Source: Curtobacterium aurantiacum (GTDB taxonomy: Bacteria; Actinomycetota; Actinomycetes; Actinomycetales; Microbacteriaceae). From it: a stretch of DNA of 64,000 bases. Location of the stretch: the NCBI RefSeq assembly GCF_018598555.1, contig NZ_JAHEWN010000016.1, positions 25,609 to 89,608 on the forward strand. The letters run 5' to 3'. Below are positions 33,756 through 41,805 of the stretch, one piece after another. The notes beneath the pieces were generated by a model, which ran no database searches, was not told where the DNA came from, and saw only the letters and a list, made by a program, of their open reading frames with translations. A program made the translations under genes and the position numbers. Numbering within the stretch: the first letter of the stretch is position 1; each line of letters starts with the position of its first letter.

Positions 33756-34636
33756 TGGCCACCACGAGCATCGTCGCCCCCGGGCGGCGGGCCATGCGGG
33801 ATCGTCGGTCCAGTGCCGCGATCGGACGTGCCAACCCGCTGACCTACGTCGTCGCGATCCTGTTCGTCGCCGCGAACCTGGCGCCCGTGCTCTACATCGT
33901 GCTGGGCGGCTTCCGGACGAACTCGCAGATCACCACGAGCCCGGCCGGGCTGCCGGCGCCGTTCGAGTTCGGCAACTACGGGTCCGTGCTGTCGAGCGGC
34001 ATCTTCTGGCAGCAGCTCGGCAACTCCACGATCAGCGCCGTCACGACCACCCTCGGGGTCGTCGTGCTCGGGCTGATGGTGAGCTTCGTGCTCGCCCGCT
34101 ACCGGTTCGCCGGCCGCGGGGCGCTCTACGCCCTGTTCGCCGCGGGGCTGATGTTCCCGATCACCGTCGCGATCACCCCGCTGTACCTGCTCGTCAAGGA
34201 CCTCGGACTGACGAACAGCCTGGCCGGCGTGATCCTGCCGCAGATCGCGTTCGCCCTGCCCACCACCGTGATCATCCTCGTGCCGTTCCTGCGGGCGATC
34301 CCGGACGAGCTCGAGGAGGCGGCGTCCATCGACGGTGCCAGCCGCCTCGGGTTCTTCTTCCGGATGGTCGTGCCGCTGTCGCTGCCCGGCGTCGTCACGG
34401 TCGGCATCCTGGCGTTCATCGCCAGCTGGAACAGCTACATCCTGCCGCTGTTCATCCTCAACAACGAGGCCGCGTACACCCTGCCGCTCGGGGTCCAGTC
34501 GTTCTCGTCGCAGTACTCCGTCGACACCGCCAAGGTGCTCGCGTTCACCTCGATGTCGATGATCCCGGCGCTCGTGTTCTTCACGATCTTCCAGCGCCGC
34601 ATCGTCGGTGGCCTGACCGGGGCGGTGAAGGGGTGA
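33755..34636 (+). CDS. CUT1 sugar ABC transporter permease (MalG-type)
   Basis: This 293-residue permease has six predicted membrane segments, the EAA loop LEEAASIDGASRLGFFFRMVVP and a C-terminus RRIVGGLTGAVKG. The start codon overlaps the previous stop (TGATG). It has no partner ATPase locally. A GH3 glycosidase gene follows with a GTGA overlap, linking uptake and hydrolysis. Confidence 0.92.
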   Translation: MATTSIVAPGRRAMRDRRSSAAIGRANPLTYVVAILFVAANLAPVLYIVLGGFRTNSQITTSPAGLPAPFEFGNYGSVLSSGIFWQQLGNSTISAVTTTLGVVVLGLMVSFVLARYRFAGRGALYALFAAGLMFPITVAITPLYLLVKDLGLTNSLAGVILPQIAFALPTTVIILVPFLRAIPDELEEAASIDGASRLGFFFRMVVPLSLPGVVTVGILAFIASWNSYILPLFILNNEAAYTLPLGVQSFSSQYSVDTAKVLAFTSMSMIPALVFFTIFQRRIVGGLTGAVKG

Positions 34637-37173
34637 CCGCGACCGACGCGACGCGGACCGCCGGACGGGACCCGCGCCTCCAGGCCGACAGCGCGACGGA
34701 CGCGACGGCCGCGACGGACGCAACCGCGACGGACGCGACCGCGAGCGCGACCGCGAGCGCGACCGCGACCACGACGGACGCGACCACGGCCCCGGCAGGC
34801 CCCCGCGCCGACGCCCTCCTCGCCGAGATGACCCTCGACGAGAAGGTCGCCCAGCTCGTCGGCTACTGGCTCGACCAGAACGGCGTCGTCGCCCCCATGC
34901 AGGGCGAGATGGCGGCCGTGCAGCAGGGCAGCTCCCTGGCGGACATCACCCGCGACGGCATCGGCCAGTTCACCCGCGTCTACGGCACCCGCCCCGTCGA
35001 ACCCGACGAGCGTGCCGCCTGGCTCTGGGCCGAACAGCGCCGCCTGCAGCGTGAGACCCGGCTCGGGATCCCGGCGCTCGTCCACGAGGAGTGCCTCACC
35101 GGCCTCGCCGCGTGGAAGGCCGCGACGTTCCCGACGCCGCTGGCGTGGGGTGCGTCGTTCGACACCGAGCTCGTCGAGCAGGTCGGCGCCGCGATCGGCG
35201 CCTCGATGCGCGAGCTCGGCGTGCACCAGGGCCTCGCGCCGGTGCTCGACGTCATCCGCGATCCCCGCTGGGGCCGGGTCGACGAGTGCATCGCCGAGGA
35301 CCCGTACCTGGTCGGCACCGTCGGTACCGCGTACGTGCGGGGCCTGCAGTCCGCCGGGGTCGACGCGACGCTGAAGCACTTCCTCGGCTACTCGGCCTCG
35401 CAGGCGGGGCGGAACCACGCCCCGGTGCACGCCGGAGCCCGCGAGGTCGCCGACGTCTACCTGCCGCCGTTCGAGATGGCGCTCCGCGACGGCGGCGCCC
35501 GGAGCGTCATGAACTCGTACGCCGAGATCGACGGCGTGCCCGTCGCGGCGAGCGGCGAGCTGCTCACCGACCTGCTCCGCGACCGGCTCGGCTTCGACGG
35601 CACCGTCGTCGCGGACTACTTCTCGGTGGCGTTCCTCGAGGTCATGCACGGCATCGCCGCCGACCGTGGCGAGGCCGCGGCGCTGGCGCTCGAGGCCGGC
35701 ATCGACGTCGAGCTGCCGACGGGCGACGCGTACCTCGCGCCGCTCGTCGAGCGGGTCCGCACCGGGCAGGTGGACGAGGCCCTCGTCGACCGCGCCGTGC
35801 TCCGGGTGCTCCAGCAGAAGGAGCGGCTCGGTCTGCTCGAGCCGGACGCGTTCGCCGAGGACGCCCCCACCGGGATCGACCTCGACACCCCGCTGCACCA
35901 GGCGCTCGCGAAGGAGCTGGCGGCGAAGTCGCTCGTGCTGCTGGCCAACGACGGCGTCACCGCCGCCGACGGCACCACCCCCGTCCTCCCGCTCGCCCCA
36001 GAGGCCTCGGTCGCCGTCATCGGCCCGAACGCCGACCGCGCCGAGGCACTGCAGGGCTGCTACTCGTTCGCGAACCACGTGCTCGCCTCGCACCCGGACC
36101 TGCCGCTCGGCTTCGCGATCCCGACCGTCCGCGAAGCCGTCACCCAGGCCCTCGGCACGGCGGCGGTCCGATTCGCCGCCGGCTGCGCCGTCACGGGCGA
36201 CGACCGAGCCGGCTTCGCCGACGCCGTGGCCGTGGCATCCGCCTCGGACGTCGCGGTGGTCGTCGTCGGCGACCAGGCCGGACTGTTCGGACGCGGCACC
36301 GTCGGCGAGGGCAACGACACCGAGTCCCTCGACCTGCCCGGCGTGCAGCGCGAGCTGGTCGAGGCGGTCGTCGCGACCGGCACGCCCACCGTGATGGTGC
36401 TGCTCACCGGACGGCCCTACGCGATCGGGTGGGCGCTCGACGGCGACCAGCCGCGTCCGGCAGCGGTCGTGCAGGCGTTCTTCCCCGGTGAGGGCGGCGG
36501 GCTGGCGATCGCCGACCTGCTCACCGGCGCGGCCGCGCCCTCCGGCCGGCTGCCGCTGTCCCTGCCCCGGTCGGCCGGCGCGCAGCCGTTCACCTACCTG
36601 CACCCCCGGCTCGGCGGTCCGTCCGACGTCACCGCCGCGGACTCGACGCCGGTTCGACCGTTCGGCTTCGGCCTCGGCTACACCGACTTCGCGTACGAGG
36701 AGCTCGCCGTCGACCAGGAGGTCCGCTCCGACGGGGTCTTCACCGCGTCGGTCACGGTCCGCAACACCGGGTCCCGTGACGGCGAGGACGTCGTGCAGCT
36801 CTACGGGCACGACGTGCACGGCAGCGTCACCCGGCCGGAGGTCCAGCTCCTCGGGTACGCGCGGGTCGCGCTCGTCGCGGGGGAGTCCACCCGGGTGCGC
36901 TTCCGTGTCCCGGTGCAGCGCTTCGCGTTCACGGACCGCCGGATGCGCAAGGTGGTCGAGCCCGGCGACGTGCAGGTCTGGGTCGCGTCCCACGCAGCGG
37001 CGTCACGGCCGGGAGGCCCGGTGGCAGCGGGTGGGATCGTCGCCTCGGGCGACGGGCCGGTCCGACACCCCGTGCCCGGCACCGCCACGGAGCGCGCCAC
37101 CGTCGCGGTCACGGGCGCCGTGCACGCGGTCACGCCGGACGACCCCCGCCTCGTGGAGTGGTCGCTCGTCTGA
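34633..37173 (+). CDS. GH3-family beta-glycosidase (beta-glucosidase/xylosidase type)
   Basis: This 846-residue cytoplasmic enzyme has no signal peptide. The GH3 N-terminal barrel contains KHFLGYSASQAGRNHAPVH and the nucleophile region TVVADYFSV. A C-terminal alpha/beta sandwich includes GEGNDTESLDLPG, whose Glu is the likely acid/base. A fibronectin-III-like tail follows (VTVRNTGSRDGEDVVQLYG). The first about 55 residues are Ala/Thr/Asp repeats from a DNA microsatellite (about 34690-34790). Coupled to an importer, it probably trims imported oligosaccharides. Whether the substrate is gluco- or xylo- cannot be decided. Confidence 0.9.
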   Translation: MTATDATRTAGRDPRLQADSATDATAATDATATDATASATASATATTTDATTAPAGPRADALLAEMTLDEKVAQLVGYWLDQNGVVAPMQGEMAAVQQGSSLADITRDGIGQFTRVYGTRPVEPDERAAWLWAEQRRLQRETRLGIPALVHEECLTGLAAWKAATFPTPLAWGASFDTELVEQVGAAIGASMRELGVHQGLAPVLDVIRDPRWGRVDECIAEDPYLVGTVGTAYVRGLQSAGVDATLKHFLGYSASQAGRNHAPVHAGAREVADVYLPPFEMALRDGGARSVMNSYAEIDGVPVAASGELLTDLLRDRLGFDGTVVADYFSVAFLEVMHGIAADRGEAAALALEAGIDVELPTGDAYLAPLVERVRTGQVDEALVDRAVLRVLQQKERLGLLEPDAFAEDAPTGIDLDTPLHQALAKELAAKSLVLLANDGVTAADGTTPVLPLAPEASVAVIGPNADRAEALQGCYSFANHVLASHPDLPLGFAIPTVREAVTQALGTAAVRFAAGCAVTGDDRAGFADAVAVASASDVAVVVVGDQAGLFGRGTVGEGNDTESLDLPGVQRELVEAVVATGTPTVMVLLTGRPYAIGWALDGDQPRPAAVVQAFFPGEGGGLAIADLLTGAAAPSGRLPLSLPRSAGAQPFTYLHPRLGGPSDVTAADSTPVRPFGFGLGYTDFAYEELAVDQEVRSDGVFTASVTVRNTGSRDGEDVVQLYGHDVHGSVTRPEVQLLGYARVALVAGESTRVRFRVPVQRFAFTDRRMRKVVEPGDVQVWVASHAAASRPGGPVAAGGIVASGDGPVRHPVPGTATERATVAVTGAVHAVTPDDPRLVEWSLV

Positions 37174-37177
37174 ACAC

Positions 37178-37210
37178 ACGGGTGGTGTCGGCCCTGCCGA
37201 CACCACCCGT
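37178..37210 (+). terminator. hairpin terminator after the GH3 operon
   Basis: 15-bp perfect arms (ACGGGTGGTGTCGGC and complement) with a 3-nt loop lie 4 bp after the GH3 stop. No T-run follows. Confidence 0.8.
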
Positions 37211-37213
37211 CAC

Positions 37214-37219
37214 TATGCT
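37214..37219 (+). promoter_or_regulatory. -10 hexamer TATGCT for a leaderless mRNA
   Basis: TATGCT ends 6 nt before the GTG at 37226 and begins 4 bp after the terminator. Confidence 0.5.
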
Positions 37220-37225
37220 GAGCGC

Positions 37226-37942
37226 GTGGGGAGACACGCAGCGTTGCCACCCGCCTCCGGGCGTCCGCCGGTCCGGCGCGCCCCGGGGCCGATGCTCCCG
37301 CCGCCGCTGCCCCCGACTCGTCCCGCCGCGGTCGCCGCACCCGTCCGGACCGTTCCGTCCGTCCGGCGTCGCGCAGCAGCCACCCTGGCCTTCACCGCCC
37401 CGATGGTGCTGCTCGCCACGCAGCTGACCCTGCCGGCCTTCGCGGACCTCGACGCCGTGGCCGTCCCCGGCGTCGCGGCACCGGCGGCCGACCCGCAGGA
37501 GTTCGCGGTCGCATCGGTCACCACGCCCGTCGTCGACCGTGACGACTTCGCCGTCGAGGCCCCGACGCCGAAGCCCCGACGCGCTGCCCAGCAGTCCCTC
37601 GCCGAGGCCGCGATCGGTGCCCCTGCAGTCACGGCGGCGACCCCGGGCAGCGCCCAGGCCATCGCGGCCCAGATGGTGGCCGCGCGCGGATGGGGTGCGG
37701 GCGAGTACGGCTGCCTGGTGTCCCTGTGGAACAAGGAGTCGGGCTGGCGCACGACCGCCGCGAACCCGAACGGCGCCTACGGCATCCCGCAGGCGTACCC
37801 GGGGTCCAAGATGGCCTCGGCCGGTGCCGACTGGCAGACGAACCCGGCGACGCAGATCACCTGGGGTCTCGACTACATCGGTGGCCGGTACGGCACGCCG
37901 TGTGGCGCGTGGGGGCAGAGTCAGGCCACCGGCGCCTACTGA
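37226..37942 (+). CDS. secreted transglycosylase-like cell-wall protein
   Basis: This 238-residue exported protein has a long basic Pro-rich N-region and a signal helix (ATLAFTAPMVLLATQLTLPAFA, about 50-72). A spacer follows, then a C-terminal lysozyme-like domain (about 155-238) with GCLVSLWNKESGWRTTAANPNGAYGIPQAYPG. Its Glu in NKESGW matches the catalytic Glu of SLT-type transglycosylases and Rpf-like proteins. Two Cys may bridge. It probably cleaves peptidoglycan during growth. It is convergent with the GH18-like gene, with 6 bp between the stops. Confidence 0.82.
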   Translation: MGRHAALPPASGRPPVRRAPGPMLPPPLPPTRPAAVAAPVRTVPSVRRRAAATLAFTAPMVLLATQLTLPAFADLDAVAVPGVAAPAADPQEFAVASVTTPVVDRDDFAVEAPTPKPRRAAQQSLAEAAIGAPAVTAATPGSAQAIAAQMVAARGWGAGEYGCLVSLWNKESGWRTTAANPNGAYGIPQAYPGSKMASAGADWQTNPATQITWGLDYIGGRYGTPCGAWGQSQATGAY

Positions 37943-37948
37943 GCCGGT

Positions 37949-39010
37949 TCAGCCGATCGGGTCGATCGGGTCGGACAGGTCGAGTGACCAGACGGCGACG
38001 CCGGTCAGGCCGAGCCGCTCCGCCAGGGCGACGCGGTCGCGCAGCGAGCGTGCGTCCGACCACCAGAGCACCTCACCGCTCGGCAGGGTCGCGGTCCACT
38101 CGCCGACCGTCGCGTTCCACTCCGGGGTCACGCCGGCCTTCCGGACCCGCAGTCGGGCCTGGGCGTCGGAGAGCTGTCCGGCCGGGCGCGTGCCCTTCCA
38201 ATGGTACCCGTAGCCGGCGACGCCGAGCACGATCTGGTCGGCGGGGGCGAGGGTCGCGAGGGCGCGGGCGGCCTTCGACGACCACGCAAGTGATCCGACC
38301 GGGCCAGGAGCGTCCGGCTCCCAGGGGCCGTGCTGGTCGTAGGCCATGAGCGTCAGGTGGTCGAGCGGCGCACGGAGGGCACGGATGTCGTACCCGAGGT
38401 CGGCGTACCCGGCAGCCGTGGTCGACGCGGTCAGGGCGATGTCCAACCGGACGTCGTCGCCGACGGCCGCCCGCAGCTCGCGCGCGAACGCGGTGAGCCC
38501 ACGGCGGTCGGCCGCGGTCAGCGCCTCGAGGTCGATCATGATCGAGTCCCACCCGCCGGTCCGGACGGCGGTGGCGAGGGAGCGGACGACCCGGGCGCGG
38601 TTGGCCGACGACGTCAGGAGCTTCCGCGCGATCGGCTCGCTGAAGTCGCCGTCGGCCTCGGAGTAGTTGCTCACGAGCAGTTGCGCGGTGAGCCCGTTGG
38701 CGTGTGCCCGGTTGCGCTGGGCCTTGGCGGCACGCGACGGCGCCGTGACCTTCGTGCCCGCGCGGTTCAGCAGCAGCCCGTCGACGCCGACGACGTCCAT
38801 CGCCGGGGCGTTCGCGTCCACCAGGGCCGGGTCGGCGTTCTCCGGCTGGAACCCGGTGACGTCGAACCAGTCGGCGGCCGGTGTCGTCGCCCCACCGCCG
38901 ACCGCCGACCCGCTCGCCGGTGCGGGCGTCGCACAGCCGGTGAGTGCGAGGCCGGCGGTCAGTGCGGCGGCGAGCAGCGCGGTGCGGCGCCGGCGAGGGG
39001 TGGTGGTCAC
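37949..39010 (-). CDS. GH18-like lipoprotein (spore-germination/chitinase-fold hydrolase)
   Basis: This 353-residue lipoprotein has the signal ALLAAALTAGLALTGC (Cys about 22). The GH18 barrel shows WDSIMIDLEAL, matching DxxxxDxE with the acid/base Glu, followed by LTLMAYDQHGPWEPD and a late VLWWSDARSLRDRV typical of the YaaH/SleL subgroup. Such enzymes cut peptidoglycan or chitin. I chose the GTG at 39010, which gives a normal signal peptide. It is probably anchored outside the membrane, fitting with the neighbouring transglycosylase. Confidence 0.82.
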   Translation of the reverse strand: MTTTPRRRRTALLAAALTAGLALTGCATPAPASGSAVGGGATTPAADWFDVTGFQPENADPALVDANAPAMDVVGVDGLLLNRAGTKVTAPSRAAKAQRNRAHANGLTAQLLVSNYSEADGDFSEPIARKLLTSSANRARVVRSLATAVRTGGWDSIMIDLEALTAADRRGLTAFARELRAAVGDDVRLDIALTASTTAAGYADLGYDIRALRAPLDHLTLMAYDQHGPWEPDAPGPVGSLAWSSKAARALATLAPADQIVLGVAGYGYHWKGTRPAGQLSDAQARLRVRKAGVTPEWNATVGEWTATLPSGEVLWWSDARSLRDRVALAERLGLTGVAVWSLDLSDPIDPIG

Positions 39011-39041
39011 AGCGGCGGTCGTCCTGTCGTTCGGGCCCCGG

Positions 39042-39419
39042 TCAGGAGGCGCTGATGATGGTGGTCGGTCGTGCGGGTGGTGCTCCGGCGACGTCGTCGG
39101 CGGACACCGGCTCCCCGGCGTCCGACGGCTCGGGCGACAGGACGAGTCCGGAGCCGCTCGCCGCACTGGCGTAGAGCTCGTCCAACCAGGAGCGGTTGAC
39201 GCTGGGCGACTTGCCACCGGCGAACTTGAAGTGCAGTCCACAGTACGGGTGGATCCAGATGCTGCTTCGCCCACCCCCGACGGCGGGGTCGTCCTTCCAC
39301 GAGAACACGAAGCTCTCCCCGCGTCGGATCAGGTTGACGATCACGATCTGCAGGTGCGTCAGCGCGCGGTCGTCGAGACGGAGTTCGAGGGGCTGGGAGT
39401 CGTAGATGAGCTGTCCCAT
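39042..39419 (-). CDS. DUF7882-family small protein
   Basis: This 125-residue protein starts MGQLIYDSQPLEL and contains LDDRALTHLQIVIVNLIRRGESFVFSW, SSIWIHPYCGLHFKFAG and NRSWLDELYASAASGSGL. This pattern occurs widely in Microbacteriaceae, where related proteins are often labelled as DNA ligase-like without a ligase motif; none is visible here. AAGG lies upstream of the ATG at 39419. The function is unknown. It stands between the GH18-like gene and an AraC gene, all leftward. Confidence 0.78.
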   Translation of the reverse strand: MGQLIYDSQPLELRLDDRALTHLQIVIVNLIRRGESFVFSWKDDPAVGGGRSSIWIHPYCGLHFKFAGGKSPSVNRSWLDELYASAASGSGLVLSPEPSDAGEPVSADDVAGAPPARPTTIISAS

Positions 39420-39526
39420 GGGGCTGCCTTCCGGTGGGGGGCCACGCGCGGCGGCGTCGAGCGGGGTCTCCCCATCCTGCCTCCGATCCCGCGCCGTCGA
39501 CGCTTTTCGTACAACCGGCGACGTGA

Positions 39527-40282
39527 TCAGTCCCGCTCGGGCAACCTGGGTGGCACGCTGCTCGGTGCGGACCACGGCGGCAGTTCGGCCGCCGGGTAGC
39601 CGCCCTGCTCGTCCGGAGCCCGCAGCATCGGGTTGACGGCGCGCAACCGGATGCCGGCCGTCTCGGCGGTCACGCCCCGCACAGCGCTGGCGAGCAGGAA
39701 CGCCACGACGTCCGCCGTGCTGCCGTCGGGGTCGTAGCCGTGCCAGGGGTCTTCGTCGCCGTGGGCGCGACGGAGGGCACTGGCGAAGGTTGCGTCGGCG
39801 TCCTGGACGTCGATCTCGCAGTCGAGGACGATGCGGAACCGGGTGCCGTCACCGGGCGGACCCGCGAGGTCCGTCGTGCCGCGGGGGTCCGGGTCGCCAG
39901 GGTCGAACGACCGGAGTGCCGTGGACGGGGCGGTTCCGAACGCGGCCCGGTACTCGGCCGCCATCCGGCCGGCGTTGCTGAAGTGCCAGTGCTTGGCGAC
40001 CTCTGCGATCGTCCGGCGGTCCGACGGTGTCATCGCCAGCAGGTCGCGGCGGACCCCCTCGAGCCGCACCCCGCGCAGGTACGACGCGGGTGAGGTCTGG
40101 AGCTCCCGCCGGAACGCGCTCTGCAGGCCGCGGGTCGACAGGTGTGCCGCGGCGGCGATGTCCGGTACGGAGATCGCGTCGCGGGCGTGGGCGTGCACGA
40201 ACCGCAGCGCCTCGTGCACGGTGCGGGACAGCCGTGCTCCGCCGTGCTCGGGACCACTTGCCGTGGTCGGTGCCTGGTCCAT
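39527..40282 (-). CDS. AraC-family regulator with N-terminal DNA-binding domain
   Basis: This 251-residue protein has AraC helix-turn-helix motifs at the N-terminal side (about 20-115: ISVPDIAAAAHLSTRGLQSAF and IAEVAKHWHFSNAGRMAAEYRAAFG). A C-terminal domain of about 130 residues follows, a reversed order compared with classical AraC proteins. The C-terminal part resembles nothing I can name. The start ATG at 40282 has TACCCT 6 nt upstream. It is divergent from the small-protein/AraC pair at 40479. Confidence 0.78.
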   Translation of the reverse strand: MDQAPTTASGPEHGGARLSRTVHEALRFVHAHARDAISVPDIAAAAHLSTRGLQSAFRRELQTSPASYLRGVRLEGVRRDLLAMTPSDRRTIAEVAKHWHFSNAGRMAAEYRAAFGTAPSTALRSFDPGDPDPRGTTDLAGPPGDGTRFRIVLDCEIDVQDADATFASALRRAHGDEDPWHGYDPDGSTADVVAFLLASAVRGVTAETAGIRLRAVNPMLRAPDEQGGYPAAELPPWSAPSSVPPRLPERD

Positions 40283-40288
40283 ACGTGG

Positions 40289-40294
40289 AGGGTA
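40289..40294 (-). promoter_or_regulatory. -10 hexamer TACCCT for a leaderless mRNA
   Basis: TACCCT on the minus strand ends 6 nt before the ATG at 40282. Confidence 0.45.
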
Positions 40295-40382
40295 CGAGTC
40301 GATCGGGTGGATCGGCCTCCGACGCCACGACGCCGCCGTTATCCGGGGTGCGCGGATGTGGATCGCACCCGTTCGGGGGCCA

Positions 40383-40465
40383 TTGTGGACCCCGGCGAGG
40401 GCGCTTATCGTCCAAGAGGTACTCAAACTGTCCCCCTCCGAACAGGGTCGGAGGCACGGGGACAG
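40383..40465 (+). promoter_or_regulatory. promoter and leader hairpin of the small-protein/AraC unit
   Basis: TTGTGG (40383-40388), 17 bp, TATCGT (40406-40411) form a promoter. The leader then folds: CTGTCCCC (40428-40435) pairs with GGGGACAG (40458-40465), and CTCCGA with TCGGAG inside, leaving a GCAC bulge. The stem ends 2 nt before the GGAGG Shine-Dalgarno, so it may control translation. Confidence 0.5.
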
Positions 40466-40478
40466 ATCGGAGGATCTG

Positions 40479-40646
40479 ATGAGTGGTTACGAGCGTGCAC
40501 CGGGGGTCGCCCCGGTCCACATCACCTCCTACCGGGCTCGGGCACGCGCTGCCCGACGCGGGTGGATCGTGCAGTCCGAGGACGACGTCGACCGCGAGCG
40601 GTTCACCTTCGCGGACCTCCGCGCCCGGCGAGGATCGGGCCAGTGA
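40479..40646 (+). CDS. small 55-residue basic/acidic protein
   Basis: A perfect GGAGG sits 5-6 nt before the ATG. The protein starts MSGYERAPGVAPVHITSYRA and continues with a basic stretch and a VDRERFTFADLRARRG tail. I do not recognise it. It overlaps the AraC gene by GTGA, so the two are translated together. It may be a small regulator, a leader peptide or simply an unstudied small protein. Confidence 0.7.
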   Translation: MSGYERAPGVAPVHITSYRARARAARRGWIVQSEDDVDRERFTFADLRARRGSGQ

Positions 40647-41605
40647 GCAGCGACACCGTCCCGCGGGTCGCCGTCGGCCACGCGCCCCGGACGGCCGAGC
40701 GGTGCGGCCGGACCCCCGCGGACGCCGTCCGGACGGTGCGTGCCGTGTACGACGGTCGCGACGTGCGGTTCGCACCCACCGACCGGTTCGCGTTCCGGCA
40801 CCGGACGGTGCGCCACCACAACGTCGCGCTGCTGTCGTCGGCGGTGTCGACGGCCGCCGCCGCCTCGTTCACGCCGGACGGCACGCCGGTGCTGGCCTGG
40901 TCGACCGCGGGCTGCCTCCGGGTCGACGACGACGCGCCGACCCGGCCCGGCGTCCCGGTGCTCCTGCCGACGGACCGACCGTTCACGCTGGTCGTGCCGG
41001 CGGGGACCGTCCAGGTGCTGCGGGTCGACCGCGGCTTCCTCGACGCCGTGAACGGGGTCGTGTTCGACCACCGCTTCGCCGGCCGACTGCGATCCCGCCC
41101 AGCGGATGCCGAGGTCCCACAGCTGCTCGCTCGCATCGACACCGTCGCCGTCAACGCGCTGCACCCGGACCGCAACCCGGGTGGTCACCTGTCGGCGCAG
41201 GTGCTGCTGGCCGAGGCGGTCCTGCGGGCCTTCGGCGGACCCGTCGCGGAGCAGGACGCGCCACAGGTGTCCCGGACCGCGAACACCGTGCACCTGGCAC
41301 AGGCGTGGCTCGCGGAGCACTGCGACCGACCGCTCCAGCTGGCGGACGTCTGCGGGGCGGTCGGGGTCAGCTCCCGCACACTGCAGGAGAACTTCGTGCA
41401 GCACCTCGGGGTGAGCCCGATGACGTACCTGCTGCTGGTCCGGCTCGACCGCGTCCGGATCGCGCTCCAGCTCGCCGACTGCACGCAGACGACGGTGGCC
41501 GAGGTCGCGCACCGGTGGGGGTTCCGTCACATGGGGCGCTTCTCGAGCACGTACTTCCAGCGCTTCGACGAGTACCCGAAGAAGACGCTGCACACGAGTA
41601 CCTGA
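40643..41605 (+). CDS. AraC-family transcriptional regulator
   Basis: This 320-residue regulator has an N-terminal sensor domain (about 35-200, FRHRTVRHHNVALLSSAVSTA) and C-terminal AraC DNA-binding motifs (LADVCGAVGVSSRTLQENF and VAEVAHRWGFRHMGRFSSTYFQRFDEYPKKTL, about 235-316). It is closely related in layout to the protein at 29233. The GTG start overlaps the small gene's stop. A further 63-residue gene follows after 8 bp. Confidence 0.84.
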   Translation: MSSDTVPRVAVGHAPRTAERCGRTPADAVRTVRAVYDGRDVRFAPTDRFAFRHRTVRHHNVALLSSAVSTAAAASFTPDGTPVLAWSTAGCLRVDDDAPTRPGVPVLLPTDRPFTLVVPAGTVQVLRVDRGFLDAVNGVVFDHRFAGRLRSRPADAEVPQLLARIDTVAVNALHPDRNPGGHLSAQVLLAEAVLRAFGGPVAEQDAPQVSRTANTVHLAQAWLAEHCDRPLQLADVCGAVGVSSRTLQENFVQHLGVSPMTYLLLVRLDRVRIALQLADCTQTTVAEVAHRWGFRHMGRFSSTYFQRFDEYPKKTLHTST

Positions 41606-41613
41606 GGCGACGC

Positions 41614-41805
41614 ATGCGCACCCGACAACAGCGACTGATCGGGCTGGCGGAGCGGGTCCTGCTCCACCAGCCCGACGTGGTGCCGGACAGCATCCTGTTC
41701 GAGTGGGGCGACCACCGCGGTGACTGGGAGCAGACCCTCACCGTGCACTACGACGTCGGTGACGGCAGCACCGGCACCCACCACCGGCACCACTACTTCA
41801 TCTGA
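41614..41805 (+). CDS. 63-residue hypothetical protein
   Basis: This small protein reads MRTRQQRLIGLAERVLLHQP at the start and ends in a His-rich tail (TGTHHRHHYFI). No family is recognised. It lies 8 bp after the AraC stop and its 3' end overlaps the convergent esterase gene by 8 bp. It is probably co-transcribed with AraC. Confidence 0.55.
   Translation: MRTRQQRLIGLAERVLLHQPDVVPDSILFEWGDHRGDWEQTLTVHYDVGDGSTGTHHRHHYFI

Noticed and set aside
34435..36993. 852-codon ORF on the minus strand opposite the GH3 gene
   Set aside because: The GH3 frame carries the conserved motifs. The antisense frame shows no recognisable domain and biased composition.
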